Positions 27,134 through 36,639 of a DNA stretch of 64,000 bases are shown piece by piece. The translations under genes and the position numbers were made by a program. Positions within the stretch are counted from its first letter, which is position 1. Every line of letters starts with the position of its first letter. The notes under the pieces were generated by a model. The model worked only from the letters and a program-made list of their open reading frames with translations. It had not been told where the DNA came from and did no database searches. The DNA comes from Paenibacillus rigui (GTDB lineage Bacteria; Bacillota; Bacilli; Paenibacillales; NBRC-103111), in the NCBI RefSeq assembly GCF_002234615.1, contig NZ_NMQW01000005.1:1-64000 (forward strand). Direction: 5' to 3'.

Positions 27134-28693
27134 CTTCATTTCCTGGTACGCCTTCAGCTGCTCATCCATCACTTCTTTGCCGCCGATCTTCATATATTCC
27201 GCGACCAAATCGTCATACAGCTTGTCAAAATCGGCAGGCTTCGCTGTTATCGTCTTGACAGTAATCTCGACACCCTTGTCGGACAGCGTCTGGTTGTACT
27301 TGATCTGTGCCTCGATCGGGCGGTTAAAACGCGCCGGCAGCTGACCGTCCTTATCTCCTACTTTGATGCTGTCCATCGTGAAGTCCTTGTACTTCGGATC
27401 GGCGGCGTTCGCTTTGAGTGTTTTCTCCGGATCCCCCATATCCTTCCCGTTGATCAGCATGCTGTAATCGAGATAGTTGTACATCACCTTCTTCGCTTCG
27501 TCCGTATCGGTGAAAACCGGAATGCCGTCGTCGCCCTTCTTATACGTCACGCCTTCCGTTCCGTTCTGCAGGTCAAAAATAACCTTGTAATCGGACATCC
27601 AATCGAGGAACTTAATGACCTCGACAGCGCGTTTGCTCGACTTGGGCACCATCAAATGCGCGGACAGCGGATGATAAATCGCCTTTACATGCTTGCCCTC
27701 ATAGTTCGTGAACGGATCGACGGGCAGCAGCGTGGCGCTCGGCACATTTTTTTGCAGGGTGGAATAGTACGCCTGGTAGACCGGCTCATTCGTATTCGTA
27801 ATCGCAAACCCGATTTGACCGTTGACCAGGTCGGCCTGGAACTTCTTCCCGTCCTTGTCGAGCGCGAAGTCAGGACTGATCAAGCCTTCGTTGTACAGCT
27901 TGTTCAGGAACCGGTACGCGTCCTTGTTACCCGGCTTCTGCCAATCCGGCAGGGAATAGTATTCTTCCTCCGTCATCTTCTTCCAGAACGTCCGCACCAG
28001 CGGGTCCAGGTTGTTGTTATACCGGATGCCGTAAGGAATCACTTTGCCTCCCGTGCCCCCCGGGTCCTTCTCCTTGAACGCTTTAAGCGTAGCGTAGAAT
28101 TCATCCGTTGTCTTCGGCGGCTGCATGCCCAGCTTATCGAGCCAGTCTTTGCGGATGATTGGCGTGGAGGAAGCAATAATAATCCGTTTCGCCGGAATCG
28201 TGTACTGCTTGCCGTTAATTACCCCGTAGCTCAGCAGTTGGTCGCCGAGGTACTTTTTCAAATTCGGGCCGTGCTGATTAATCAGATCTCCCAGATCGGT
28301 TAGCCCGCCCTGCTTCACCCAGTTCTGCACCGCTGGATCGCTGTACGTAAAAATGAGATCGGGCGCTTCATTGGCCGCCATCAGCACGTTCAGCTTGGGC
28401 ACTTCTTCCGTACGGGGAACGGTAACGAATTCGACCTTGATGTTATTCGGGTCGCCGAACTTTTCCTGAATATATTTAACGAACCAGCTTTCGGTCAACG
28501 GAGGCGCCCCCGGCGGGGTGTTCCCGCGGTCGAACAGCTCAATCTTCAGCGTCACCGGACTGCCCTTCTTGCCGCCGTCACCTGCAGCAGGACTCGAGCC
28601 GCTGTTGGATGAACAGGCTGCAAGCGATAATCCGGAGAGAAACACAGCAAGGATGGCAGATACGGTTTTGATCTTGTTCCGAGATAAAGACAT
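27125..28693 (-). CDS. ABC importer solute-binding lipoprotein (LplA/YtcQ-type)
   Basis: 522 residues. A signal peptide with lipobox (LSGLSLAACSS, Cys27) anchors it outside the membrane. It belongs to extracellular solute-binding family 1 of the large LplA/YtcQ subgroup common in Paenibacillus (WFVKYIQEKFGD, ANEAPDLIFTYSD, VIKFLDWMSD). It is the last gene of an LplB-LplC-LplA operon. With the lyase and GH4 enzyme nearby, (unsaturated) oligogalacturonides are the likely ligands; this is inferred from context. Confidence 0.87.
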   Translation of the reverse strand: MSLSRNKIKTVSAILAVFLSGLSLAACSSNSGSSPAAGDGGKKGSPVTLKIELFDRGNTPPGAPPLTESWFVKYIQEKFGDPNNIKVEFVTVPRTEEVPKLNVLMAANEAPDLIFTYSDPAVQNWVKQGGLTDLGDLINQHGPNLKKYLGDQLLSYGVINGKQYTIPAKRIIIASSTPIIRKDWLDKLGMQPPKTTDEFYATLKAFKEKDPGGTGGKVIPYGIRYNNNLDPLVRTFWKKMTEEEYYSLPDWQKPGNKDAYRFLNKLYNEGLISPDFALDKDGKKFQADLVNGQIGFAITNTNEPVYQAYYSTLQKNVPSATLLPVDPFTNYEGKHVKAIYHPLSAHLMVPKSSKRAVEVIKFLDWMSDYKVIFDLQNGTEGVTYKKGDDGIPVFTDTDEAKKVMYNYLDYSMLINGKDMGDPEKTLKANAADPKYKDFTMDSIKVGDKDGQLPARFNRPIEAQIKYNQTLSDKGVEITVKTITAKPADFDKLYDDLVAEYMKIGGKEVMDEQLKAYQEMKKK

Positions 28694-28748
28694 TGACGCT
28701 CAACTCCCTTTTTTGTTCTTGGTTTGGTTGTACATCTCGTCCTGCATA

Positions 28749-29621
28749 TTACCCCTTGACCGCGCCGATCATCATACCGGAAATAAAGTAGCGCTGCAGC
28801 CAAGGATACACCACCAGAATCGGAATCGTAGCAAACATAATGCTCGCTGCCTTCAAGCTCTCCGGAATCGGAGCCAAGGAGTTGACGCCCTCGGTCGCCG
28901 TCGCGTCGCTCATCTGGTTGCTGATGACCAGCTGATACAGCTTCAACTGAATCGGATACAAGTCCTGGTCCGTGATATAGAACAACGCATCCATAAACCC
29001 GTTCCACCGTCCCACCGCATAAAACAAGCTTAAGGTAGCAAGCACAGGCAGCGAGAGAGGAAGCACAATCCGAAACAGCGTTCCGAAGTGGGAGCTGCCG
29101 TCAATACGGGCCGATTCTTCAAGCTCCTCGGGAATGGAGGAGAAGAACGTTTTGAGGATAATCAGGTAGAACGCATTGATCATCCCGGGTAAAATCAACG
29201 CCCAGATGGAATTGGTCAGCTTTAGCGTCTTCACCAGCAAATACTCGGGAATCAGGCCCCCGCTGAAAAACATCGTAAATACAATCATCAGCAGGAAAAC
29301 ATCCCGCCCCTTCAGCCGAGTCTTCGTCAGCGGATAAGCGGCGCATATGGTCATCACCATACAGATCACAGTAAACAGCACGACAAGCACAATCGTGAAA
29401 AACAGGGAGCCGACCATCTTGGCGTCGCGAAGCACGGTTTCATAAGCGATCGTGCTCCATTCCACAGGAAACACCGTAACTTTGTTGGATAATATAGCCG
29501 CGTTGGAGCTTAGCGAAACAGAGGCCAAATGAAGAATGGGCACCAGTGCCAGGAAGGATGCCACGATGATGACAACAATAATCGACGCGTCCATGATTTT
29601 GTCAGCTGTACTTACTTTCAT
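28749..29621 (-). CDS. Sugar ABC importer permease (LplC/YtcP-type)
   Basis: 290-residue membrane protein with about six membrane segments. The MalG-type coupling motif EELEESARIDGSSHFGTLFRIVLPLSLP contacts the ATPase. It ends in PWLQRYFISGMMIGAVKG, typical of the LplC/YtcP group. It lies 14 bp after the LplB-type permease gene and 55 bp before the lipoprotein gene. No ATPase is encoded; this class usually uses a shared MsmX-type ATPase encoded elsewhere. Confidence 0.9.
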   Translation of the reverse strand: MKVSTADKIMDASIIVVIIVASFLALVPILHLASVSLSSNAAILSNKVTVFPVEWSTIAYETVLRDAKMVGSLFFTIVLVVLFTVICMVMTICAAYPLTKTRLKGRDVFLLMIVFTMFFSGGLIPEYLLVKTLKLTNSIWALILPGMINAFYLIILKTFFSSIPEELEESARIDGSSHFGTLFRIVLPLSLPVLATLSLFYAVGRWNGFMDALFYITDQDLYPIQLKLYQLVISNQMSDATATEGVNSLAPIPESLKAASIMFATIPILVVYPWLQRYFISGMMIGAVKG

Positions 29622-29635
29622 GCTGCATGCCTCCT

Positions 29636-30616
29636 TTACCAGATGCCCTGATCGGTCACTTTTTTGGAAATATAGTTGGAAGTCAGCAGAAAGATCAGGC
29701 CGACTACCGCCTGGAACAACCCGATTGCGGTCGCAATCGTGAAACGAGCCGATTGAATCCCCACTTTGTACACGAACGTACTGATGACGTCAGAAACGTC
29801 CGTAACCAGCGGATTCCCCAGCACATACGGCCGTTCAAAGCCGATGCTCGCCATATGGCCGATATTAATGATGAGTAAAATGATGATCGTGGACTTGATG
29901 CCAGGCAAGGTAATGTTCCAAATTTTGCGCAGCCTTCCCGCCCCGTCTACTTCCGCCGCTTCGTACAGCTCCTTGTTGATGCCCGTCAAGGCGGCCAAAT
30001 AAATGATTGTTCCCCAGCCTGCGCTTTGCCAGACGCCTGAGCCGACATAAGTGACCACCCAATAGAAAGGATCCGTTAAAAATGGAATCGCTTTCATATT
30101 TAGTGAACGCAGCACAATATTGACCAGCCCGGTATTCGTGGACAGCAGCTGATAAACAATGCCCCCGATAATGACCCAGGAAATAAAATGAGGCAGGTAA
30201 AGAATGGTCTGTGCGCCTTTCTTGAACCATTTGATTCGAACTTCGTTCAGCAGCACGGCCAACACGATCGGCGCCGGGAAAGAAATGACCAGATCAAGCA
30301 AATTCAGCAGCATCGTATTGCGCAGTACCTTGTAGAAATCGTTCATCTTGAAAATTTCGCGGAATGCATCCAGACCTGCCCAAGGGCTATTCCAGATGCC
30401 CTGGAACATATTGAATTCCTTGAATGCAATGGTGACGCCGTACATCGGAACATACTTGAATACAATGAAATACAGCATTGGGACAAACAGCAGTGCATAC
30501 AGCTGCCAATCCTGATTGGCAAACAGCTTGAGGCTTCGCCTCTTGGCTACAGGGCGGGACAATGACTCCGTAACGGTTTTGCTGCCGATCTCGGACATAA
30601 GACTCCTCCATTTCAC
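29636..30616 (-). CDS. Sugar ABC importer permease (LplB/YteP-type)
   Basis: 326 residues. A charged N-terminal extension is followed by six membrane segments. Visible family motifs are YVPMYGVTIAFKEFN near the start, the LNEVR segment, and the coupling loop ELYEAAEVDGAGRLRKIWNITLPGI. It is the first permease gene of the operon, 287 bp downstream of the membrane AraC regulator, and partners with the LplC-type permease. Confidence 0.9.
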   Translation of the reverse strand: MKWRSLMSEIGSKTVTESLSRPVAKRRSLKLFANQDWQLYALLFVPMLYFIVFKYVPMYGVTIAFKEFNMFQGIWNSPWAGLDAFREIFKMNDFYKVLRNTMLLNLLDLVISFPAPIVLAVLLNEVRIKWFKKGAQTILYLPHFISWVIIGGIVYQLLSTNTGLVNIVLRSLNMKAIPFLTDPFYWVVTYVGSGVWQSAGWGTIIYLAALTGINKELYEAAEVDGAGRLRKIWNITLPGIKSTIIILLIINIGHMASIGFERPYVLGNPLVTDVSDVISTFVYKVGIQSARFTIATAIGLFQAVVGLIFLLTSNYISKKVTDQGIW

Positions 30617-30903
30617 AGAAGCTGTGGAACGAACTGCTTTTCCATAGCTATACAGTAAGTTACCGCGGCTGAACCGGTCAATTTACAAGAATCGCCGCTT
30701 ATCGTTTTGTAGGAAGCCTTATGAATAAGATTCAGCTTAACGTTTTGTCATCCCACTTTACAATTGCGAAGAAGCCTCCGGAGGATCGGACCTGCGAAAA
30801 GACAAGCTTCCGGCTTCGGCCAATCGCTTCAGAGGCAACCGGCAGCTGTGCCGAATAGAAGCGAAGCAACAGCAGCGCATCTAACAGCCAATGCAGCCGT
30901 CGG

Positions 30904-33192
30904 CTATCGGTCTGAAGCCGCCTCCATCCGTCTTCGATAATCTCCCGGAGGACAGCCGAACATGTTCTTGAACGCCCGATGGAACGAAATGACATGAACA
31001 TAGCCGACCCGCTCCGCAATAACCTGTGCCGGAAGATCGGTTTCGAGCAGCAGTTCCTTCGCCTTCTCCAGCCTGACCTTCAGCATGAAGTCAATAAACT
31101 TTTCGCCGAACTGTTCCTTAAATAGCTTGCTTAAATATCTTGAATTCATATCAAAATGTTCGCTTATTTTGTTCAGAGACAACTCCGGATCGGCGTAATA
31201 CATCTCCAAATATTGCTTCACGCGAAGCATCAGTACTTGATGGCTTCCGCTCTCCCGCGCCGCTTGCAGATGGGGCTCTAACGAAACGAGCAGAGAGCAA
31301 AGCCGGTCATGCCAATCATCCAACGATTCCGCTGCCTCGGCCAGACCGCCCAGCTGGTGCGCGTACTCTTCCTTCCAAAGACTGGGGATGGGTTCCCTGC
31401 TCTCCTGCAGTTCCTTGTGAAATTGATACTGCAGGCAGTCCATCAAATGCTGCAGATCGGCTTGGGAGCAGCCGCCCGTTTGGAGCCCCTGCAGCAGCCG
31501 ATGCAGATGGGCCTGCCATTGTCCGTCCTGCAATCGAAACGATTTGGCCAGCATCGTTAGCGAGGGCACATACGGAAAGATTCCCCCCTCTTCCTTCGGG
31601 CGTACCTCCCCTTTGCCGATAAAGCAGTTCAGACCGAACACCGGCTTGCTGCCGAGATGCCGCTTCGCTTCCTTGTACGATTGAGCGACTCCGTCGTACG
31701 CCTCCGTATCCGGACCGATCCCGACCGAAACCGTAAATTCCAGGTTCGCCGCTACCCAGGCCTGCAGCCTTCTCATGGCCCCTTGCACCTTATCCCCTTC
31801 ATCCCCGTCAAGCTCATTCATGAAAAAGACAACGGCCATCCGCTGAGGCTCCAGCCATTCCTGCCATAAGACAATGCCCTCACTCTGCGCGATTTCCTGA
31901 AGGACATTGCCGACCACAAACTTCAATAAATATTGATCTCTCGGGTTATAGCGGCTCGTGAACCGGTTGTAGCGGTCAAACTCCATAACTGCGGTCGCCA
32001 GCCTCCGGTCATGCACCGGTACCTGCAGCTTTAACATTTCCTGCTTCCACTGCAGCTCGCTGAGCTCCGTCCTTCCTTCCAGCCATTCGGTTAAACGCTG
32101 CTTTTTTCGCAAAACCAGATCGTCCTTGTACCTCTGCTCGTATTCGCTTGACCTTTCCAGCAAATCATCAATGGCGGCTTCAATATATTTCAGCTCATTG
32201 GATCGAAAGGCAGAGCGCCCCTGGCGGACCAGCTCGCCGCTGCGCCGTTTCGTATACGCATCAATGCGCCCGGCGATGGCTTGAATCGGCTTGTAGTTGC
32301 GGTGGGTTACATATGTAAACCATAAAATGCCCGCTGCAACGGTCAGTAGGCCCACCAGAATCCAGGAATCGTGGAACAACGACAGCATCGACATTTGCTT
32401 GTTATGACGCATATCGGCAGCGTAGGACCATCCCGTATAATCGGAGATCGTCCTATGATTATCCTTCATCACGCCAACGCTTGCCGCTGCAGAACCCGCA
32501 CGCCTGGAGGCTGCGTAATTTCGGTCGAACGGCTCCTGGTCCGTCGAATACAGCTGGATCAGCCCGGCGTCATAGCGGGTTAAATCCTTAATGAAGCTGA
32601 CCAACGCGGAGACCCGTATATTGACCACGACGGCCCCCTGCTTCTCCCCGGAGAACGGGTAATATTTGAACAGCGTGATGACCCGTTCCTCCCCTTCTTC
32701 GTGGGCAAACTCCTTGAACCCCCGCGGATCGGTCCAAACCTGGGCCGTCCCCGCCCCTGCCTCATAGGCATGACGCAGAAAACCGCTGTCTCCGAATTGC
32801 TCCAGGGTAGAAAGGCCGCTCCGCGACAGTACCTTTCCTGATTTCTCGTTATATATATAAATAGAATTGGCAAAAGGAAGAATCGAAGAAAAATCATCCA
32901 GCTTCCGGGCAATGGTGAAGTAATCGGAAACGGTTTGGGTATCCCCATCCAAAAAGAAAGCGCTTAACTTTTCATTCGTGTACATTTCCTTCACCACCAT
33001 ACGCTCCGCTGCGCGCAGGTTCGTATCCACCGATTGCATCACCTTCATTGCAATGGCCTGGTTCGTCAGCTCAATCTGATTTTGGGCAGAATTATTCAAG
33101 ATCGTGGAGAATGTAAAGATCAATACGGAGATGACCACGAAAAAAATCGGTGCGTACGAAAGCAAAATGCGATAGTACCAGCTCATCTTCAT
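30904..33192 (-). CDS. Membrane-bound AraC regulator with extracellular sensor
   Basis: 762 residues. One membrane segment near 8-30 and another near 275-297 flank an extracellular dCache-like sensor (FSSILPFANSIYIYNEKSGKVLSR). A cytosolic helical/linker and a YesN-like middle region follow, then a C-terminal AraC domain (about 660-758: LSLNKISEHFDMNSRYLSKLFKEQFG and PAQVIAERVGYVHVISFHRAFKNMFGCPPGDYR). This one-component architecture is common in Paenibacillus beside LplABC importers, and the downstream genes are such an importer. A start at ATG 33192 fits the membrane segment position. Confidence 0.87.
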   Translation of the reverse strand: MKMSWYYRILLSYAPIFFVVISVLIFTFSTILNNSAQNQIELTNQAIAMKVMQSVDTNLRAAERMVVKEMYTNEKLSAFFLDGDTQTVSDYFTIARKLDDFSSILPFANSIYIYNEKSGKVLSRSGLSTLEQFGDSGFLRHAYEAGAGTAQVWTDPRGFKEFAHEEGEERVITLFKYYPFSGEKQGAVVVNIRVSALVSFIKDLTRYDAGLIQLYSTDQEPFDRNYAASRRAGSAAASVGVMKDNHRTISDYTGWSYAADMRHNKQMSMLSLFHDSWILVGLLTVAAGILWFTYVTHRNYKPIQAIAGRIDAYTKRRSGELVRQGRSAFRSNELKYIEAAIDDLLERSSEYEQRYKDDLVLRKKQRLTEWLEGRTELSELQWKQEMLKLQVPVHDRRLATAVMEFDRYNRFTSRYNPRDQYLLKFVVGNVLQEIAQSEGIVLWQEWLEPQRMAVVFFMNELDGDEGDKVQGAMRRLQAWVAANLEFTVSVGIGPDTEAYDGVAQSYKEAKRHLGSKPVFGLNCFIGKGEVRPKEEGGIFPYVPSLTMLAKSFRLQDGQWQAHLHRLLQGLQTGGCSQADLQHLMDCLQYQFHKELQESREPIPSLWKEEYAHQLGGLAEAAESLDDWHDRLCSLLVSLEPHLQAARESGSHQVLMLRVKQYLEMYYADPELSLNKISEHFDMNSRYLSKLFKEQFGEKFIDFMLKVRLEKAKELLLETDLPAQVIAERVGYVHVISFHRAFKNMFGCPPGDYRRRMEAASDR

Positions 33193-33446
33193 CCTAAACC
33201 AGGCCCCCTGCGTTAAGGCAAATTTCTTCTGATACCTATTTTATTACAGAAAAAGCGCATATGTTGTTGAATTATGGCGGAAAGCCGGTTACGCGATAAA
33301 AAGAGTGCTTCCTACCTAGGGATAACCGGCTTCGCCATCTTTCAAGGGGCATGCATTTGGCAAGGCGGATGAAGGATGAGATGTCTTCCTGAATGATTCG
33401 TATAGAAAAAGAGACTCCCTGTAAAGAGGAGCCTCCACCTTGCCAA

Positions 33447-34574
33447 TCAATCAGTGAGCAGATGTATTTTCAGATTTGGAAATGTTTCCGAAATGTCGGC
33501 GATTTCATTGGCAAACAGACTTTGGTCGAAACCGGAATGGAATATTTCTTTGTCGGGAAAAAACGTAAGGCTTGTTCCTGTTTCATTTGTAAGTCCGACA
33601 GTAAGAAGTGGAGTTTGAGGGATACCGTGCTTGTATTCCTGACGGAACACCTTACCTTCTCTTCGTACTTCTACCGTAAGCCTTTGTGACAATGTGTTAA
33701 CGATTGGAATCGTGATTCCCTTTTGGCTGTTCGGTGCATTGAATGAGGCAGAAAAACGACTTATTTCGGTGAGAACGGCTTGAACACGCGGCTTTTCCGA
33801 GTTCGAAAAAGACTGAACAGGAATCCCTCGACCGTTATCGGCAACAGTCACGCTGCCGTCGCTATGAAAAACCACGCTAACATCGGAACAATAGCCCGCC
33901 TGATGTTCAAGGATTGTATTCTCCAATACTGATCGAAGCAAAAGGTGTGGATCGTATTCCTCTGGCGAGGTGCCCAAATAATCACCTGCGTTATTTCTAG
34001 CTTCCGATAACTCCATGTAGTCACTTGTATCAAGCAACTCTGATACTGCAGCTAATAAAAGCAAAAATGGGAGTGCTCGATGTCCAGGAAATGAGTAGTT
34101 ACCGCCGCGTTCTTCTTGCGTTAGGAGGTCAGCCCCTAGCAAGGCTTTAATATGGTGATACAATTGTCCTGTGGTACCCATATTTAAGCGATCTACGAGT
34201 TCGGTACCCGTCAAGGGTTGTTGTAAGACGGCTCTTATGATATCGATACGTTGTTTATGACCAAGTGCAGATAAAATTTTCGCAACTTTATCACTATCGA
34301 GATCTAACAGTTGTTTGACATCCCGTTCGTGTGGCTCCCATCTATAACGCGACTTCTCGCCAAGGTATTGACCTGAAAAAAATATACCACCCAATTCTCC
34401 CTGTCCAGTGTTAATGTCTGCAAGAAGTTTGCCCGATTGGTCGCAATCTTCTTTGATTCGTGTTTCTTTGCTTGAAGAGTTTTTCACGATCTCTTTAACA
34501 ATCTCTTGAAGTTCAGCCAACTGTGTCTTGAGTCCATCCAGTTCTACACCATAGTCACGAGTCAAAAGAATCAC
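33447..34574 (-). CDS. ArsR-type helix-turn-helix fused to GHKL/GyrB-like ATPase domain
   Basis: 375 residues. A coiled N-terminal segment (about 10-35) precedes a winged-helix ArsR-type domain at about 90-170 (KVAKILSALGHKQRIDIIRAVLQQPLTGTELVDRLNMGTTGQLYHHIKAL). A GHKL-type ATP-binding domain follows (about 200-375) with HLLLRSVLENTILEHQAGYC in place of the usual Asn/Glu box, VTVADNGRGIPV (the Asp-Gly-x-Gly box) and TGTSLTFFPDKEIF as in gyrase B. ATP binding could switch DNA binding. It has no gyrase transducer or partner subunit. A perfect 16-bp palindrome lies just upstream of its start. The domain calls are firm; the signal sensed is unknown. Confidence 0.8.
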   Translation of the reverse strand: MILLTRDYGVELDGLKTQLAELQEIVKEIVKNSSSKETRIKEDCDQSGKLLADINTGQGELGGIFFSGQYLGEKSRYRWEPHERDVKQLLDLDSDKVAKILSALGHKQRIDIIRAVLQQPLTGTELVDRLNMGTTGQLYHHIKALLGADLLTQEERGGNYSFPGHRALPFLLLLAAVSELLDTSDYMELSEARNNAGDYLGTSPEEYDPHLLLRSVLENTILEHQAGYCSDVSVVFHSDGSVTVADNGRGIPVQSFSNSEKPRVQAVLTEISRFSASFNAPNSQKGITIPIVNTLSQRLTVEVRREGKVFRQEYKHGIPQTPLLTVGLTNETGTSLTFFPDKEIFHSGFDQSLFANEIADISETFPNLKIHLLTD

Positions 34575-34595
34575 CTCATATTATTCATTCGGTTA

Positions 34596-34611
34596 TTACG
34601 TAATTACGTAA
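34596..34611. promoter_or_regulatory. Perfect palindromic operator, TTACGTAATTACGTAA
   Basis: A 16-bp perfect palindrome that is also a tandem repeat of TTACGTAA. It sits 22-37 bp upstream of the start of the ArsR-ATPase fusion gene. This is a typical autoregulatory operator for an ArsR dimer. Confidence 0.6.
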
Positions 34612-34739
34612 ATAAATAATAACATCATGCAATCAACTTGTAAATGATATCGAAGCCATTGTTTTACAAAAAAGCTTTGCCATTGAGCTAACTGGGAACT
34701 GAGGGAGTTCAATAAATAGGCTTCGTATCTTAAACATAA

Positions 34740-34797
34740 ATAGCCCATTGCCATTTAAAATTGGAAATAAGAAGTTTCCAAATTACGGTGATGGGCC
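34740..34797 (-). terminator. Terminator-like hairpin after VOC gene
   Basis: GCCCATTGCC pairs with GGTGATGGGC around an inner hairpin (TTGGAAA / TTTCCAA). A-T rich flanks follow on both strands. It lies about 115 bp beyond the VOC gene stop. Confidence 0.45.
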
Positions 34798-34909
34798 CAT
34801 TTATATTTTTATAAGCGCTACATTACATTAGACTGCCGCTGTCTTCATTAAATGAACGTACCCGTTTAACAAATCAGCGTCTCTTTACGATCGACTGGCC
34901 ATAAGTGCA

Positions 34910-35263
34910 TCAATGCTTATGAGCAAGAATGTTGATAAGCTTGCCAAACGGGTCGCGGACATAGAATCGACGAACGCCCCAAGGCTCATCAACAAGCCCA
35001 TATTCTACTGGAAATCCAGCTCCCTTCATGCCTTCTAATGCAGCATCGACATCATCGACTTCAATCGATAGATCAGGCGTAGGGGTTTCTGAGCCACCCT
35101 GTGAGGCGAAACTAATTTGAATGCTCATCTCCTCGTTTGAACCATAAGTTCTAATCCAACCATGATCCATCATTAAATCAAGGCCGAGCACATCCTGGTA
35201 AAAGCATTTAGCTGCCGTGATCTCCTTCGTATTTATATTGGCGACGATTCGTTTGACCTTCAT
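34910..35263 (-). CDS. VOC-family (glyoxalase-fold) protein
   Basis: 117 residues from the ATG at 35263, chosen because GGGAGG precedes it by 6 nt; an upstream ATG at 35299 lacks a site. It is a single glyoxalase/bleomycin-resistance fold: VKRIVANINTKEITAAKCFYQDVLGLDLMMDHGW, DLSIEVDDVDAALEGMKGAGFPVEYG and GVRRFYVRDPFGKLINILAHK. Members are metal enzymes or binding proteins with varied substrates; the sequence does not tell which. Confidence 0.82.
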   Translation of the reverse strand: MKVKRIVANINTKEITAAKCFYQDVLGLDLMMDHGWIRTYGSNEEMSIQISFASQGGSETPTPDLSIEVDDVDAALEGMKGAGFPVEYGLVDEPWGVRRFYVRDPFGKLINILAHKH

Positions 35264-35542
35264 TTCAAACCTCCCAGACTTAAGCAGATTTTCCTTCAAT
35301 ATAGAAATACATTCGACATATAACAGTTAATTCTTCTTTGATATTAATAAATCCCCCGTTTACTCAAACTCTGAAACCGTGTCATATTAACGAATCCAGT
35401 CTAAAACTGGTCGTGTTCGTCGGGCAACTCGAAAGATTTATCCAGGATTTTAAGGGTGGGACGCGTCGACCCTCGTCTAAGCAGTTATCAGGTTTTTGTG
35501 CTTCTATGGTCTGATTGCAGAAGCGAGCGGTTGTTAGAAAAA

Positions 35543-36190
35543 TTAATTACATTCCCGCAAATCGATACTTGCTGCAATCATAAATTGTGCAGCGTAATAT
35601 GTAATCATAACCCCAAAGTCGGCTAATGGGATGGGATAACAAAACATGTTCCAAGCAAGCAGCGAATCGGATAAGAAGAACAGAATAGCTCCTGTGATGG
35701 CAACCGGGCTTCTGCTGATGACCGCACTCCAGATCATCAAGGAGATCACGATCACATAAACCAAGATGAGGGGCCACATGCCACCGGCATGTTTAGCAAT
35801 CATTCCTTCATGTAAACCACGCAATAGGAAAAAGGAATATATCGCGATTGGAATCAGACCAGCCAGATGAGCCGGGGAATACCGCCAACGGCTGATAAAT
35901 GCCGAAATGTAAATGAGATGAGCGATCAGGAAAGAGAGCACCCCGAAAATGAACCATTGGGTCCCATGCACCAATAAAAAGGAATCCCCGACAGCCGAAA
36001 AGAACAGCCCTGCAATCACCCGATTCCGGTAGGTTCGGACCTCCCTTGTGGCCGTTGATGCCAGTAACATAATGAGTACGATGGTTCCGGGCTTTAAGAT
36101 CCAGCGCAAAAGCATGTTTCCATCCGCTAACGCGAATAGAAACCCTACGCCTGAAATGAGAATAGCTGCAATTAGAAATTTTTTAAACAT
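35543..36190 (-). CDS. Lysoplasmalogenase-family membrane protein (YhhN)
   Basis: 215 residues with about eight predicted membrane segments. Family signatures are KPGTIVLIML near the N-terminus, GLFFSAVGDSFLL in the middle (conserved Asp/Ser) and GAILFFLSDSLLAW plus TYYAAQFMIA near the end. Members hydrolyse the vinyl-ether bond of lysoplasmalogens (TMEM86/YhhN). In bacteria without plasmalogens the role is unclear. The start ATG follows AAGAGGGG. It is apparently monocistronic. Confidence 0.85.
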   Translation of the reverse strand: MFKKFLIAAILISGVGFLFALADGNMLLRWILKPGTIVLIMLLASTATREVRTYRNRVIAGLFFSAVGDSFLLVHGTQWFIFGVLSFLIAHLIYISAFISRWRYSPAHLAGLIPIAIYSFFLLRGLHEGMIAKHAGGMWPLILVYVIVISLMIWSAVISRSPVAITGAILFFLSDSLLAWNMFCYPIPLADFGVMITYYAAQFMIAASIDLRECN

Positions 36191-36364
36191 GATAACCCCT
36201 CTTGGCTATTTAATTGTAGAACATTTACCAGTATAAAGCCTTCAGTTTAAAATGCGTTTAAATAGATTTAATAAAATCAAGATGGCTCTAGCTGTCCGCA
36301 GTCTCTCCGGCGGCACGTGCCGGGTTTGTCTGATCTTCCGGCATTTGATTGGAGATGAACATTC

Positions 36365-36625
36365 ATGGAAATAAAATTACAAGTCCCTAGTAAAAGTGAT
36401 TTCTTTGAGTTGTATAAAACAACAGGATGGGAAGCTCGGATTCAGTTAGGAGAAGATAAGTGAATACAAGCTATTGAAAATCGTTGGTTTACTGTACCTG
36501 CTTACAAAGCTGAAAAGCTTATCGGGTATGGGCGAATTGTATCAGATGGGATTCTCCAAGCCTTTATCTGTGATTTAATTGTTTTACCTAGTTTTCGGGA
36601 GAAACAGGAATGTGGTGGAAAGACA
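36365..36625 (+). pseudogene. Broken GNAT acetyltransferase
   Basis: From ATG 36365 the frame reads MEIKLQVPSKSDFFELYKTTGWE, then hits a TGA after GEDK. In the same frame it continues as ENRWFTVPAYKAEKLIGYGRIVSDG and AFICDLIVLPSFR, the central strands of a GNAT domain. It ends before the acetyl-CoA loop. An in-frame stop plus 3' loss makes it a pseudogene. Confidence 0.75.
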
Positions 36626-36639
36626 GAGGGAATATCAAG

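Larger units (their letters stand above)
34575..34909. other. Intergenic region with operator and terminator
   Basis: No gene. It contains the palindrome at 34596-34611 and the hairpin at 34740-34797, both listed separately. Nothing else is recognised. Confidence 0.5.

Noticed and set aside
33281-33332. Terminator from the GCCGGTTA / TAACCGGC pair upstream of the membrane AraC gene
   Set aside because: The arms are separated by a long AT-rich loop and there is no T tract, so it is not a convincing hairpin terminator.
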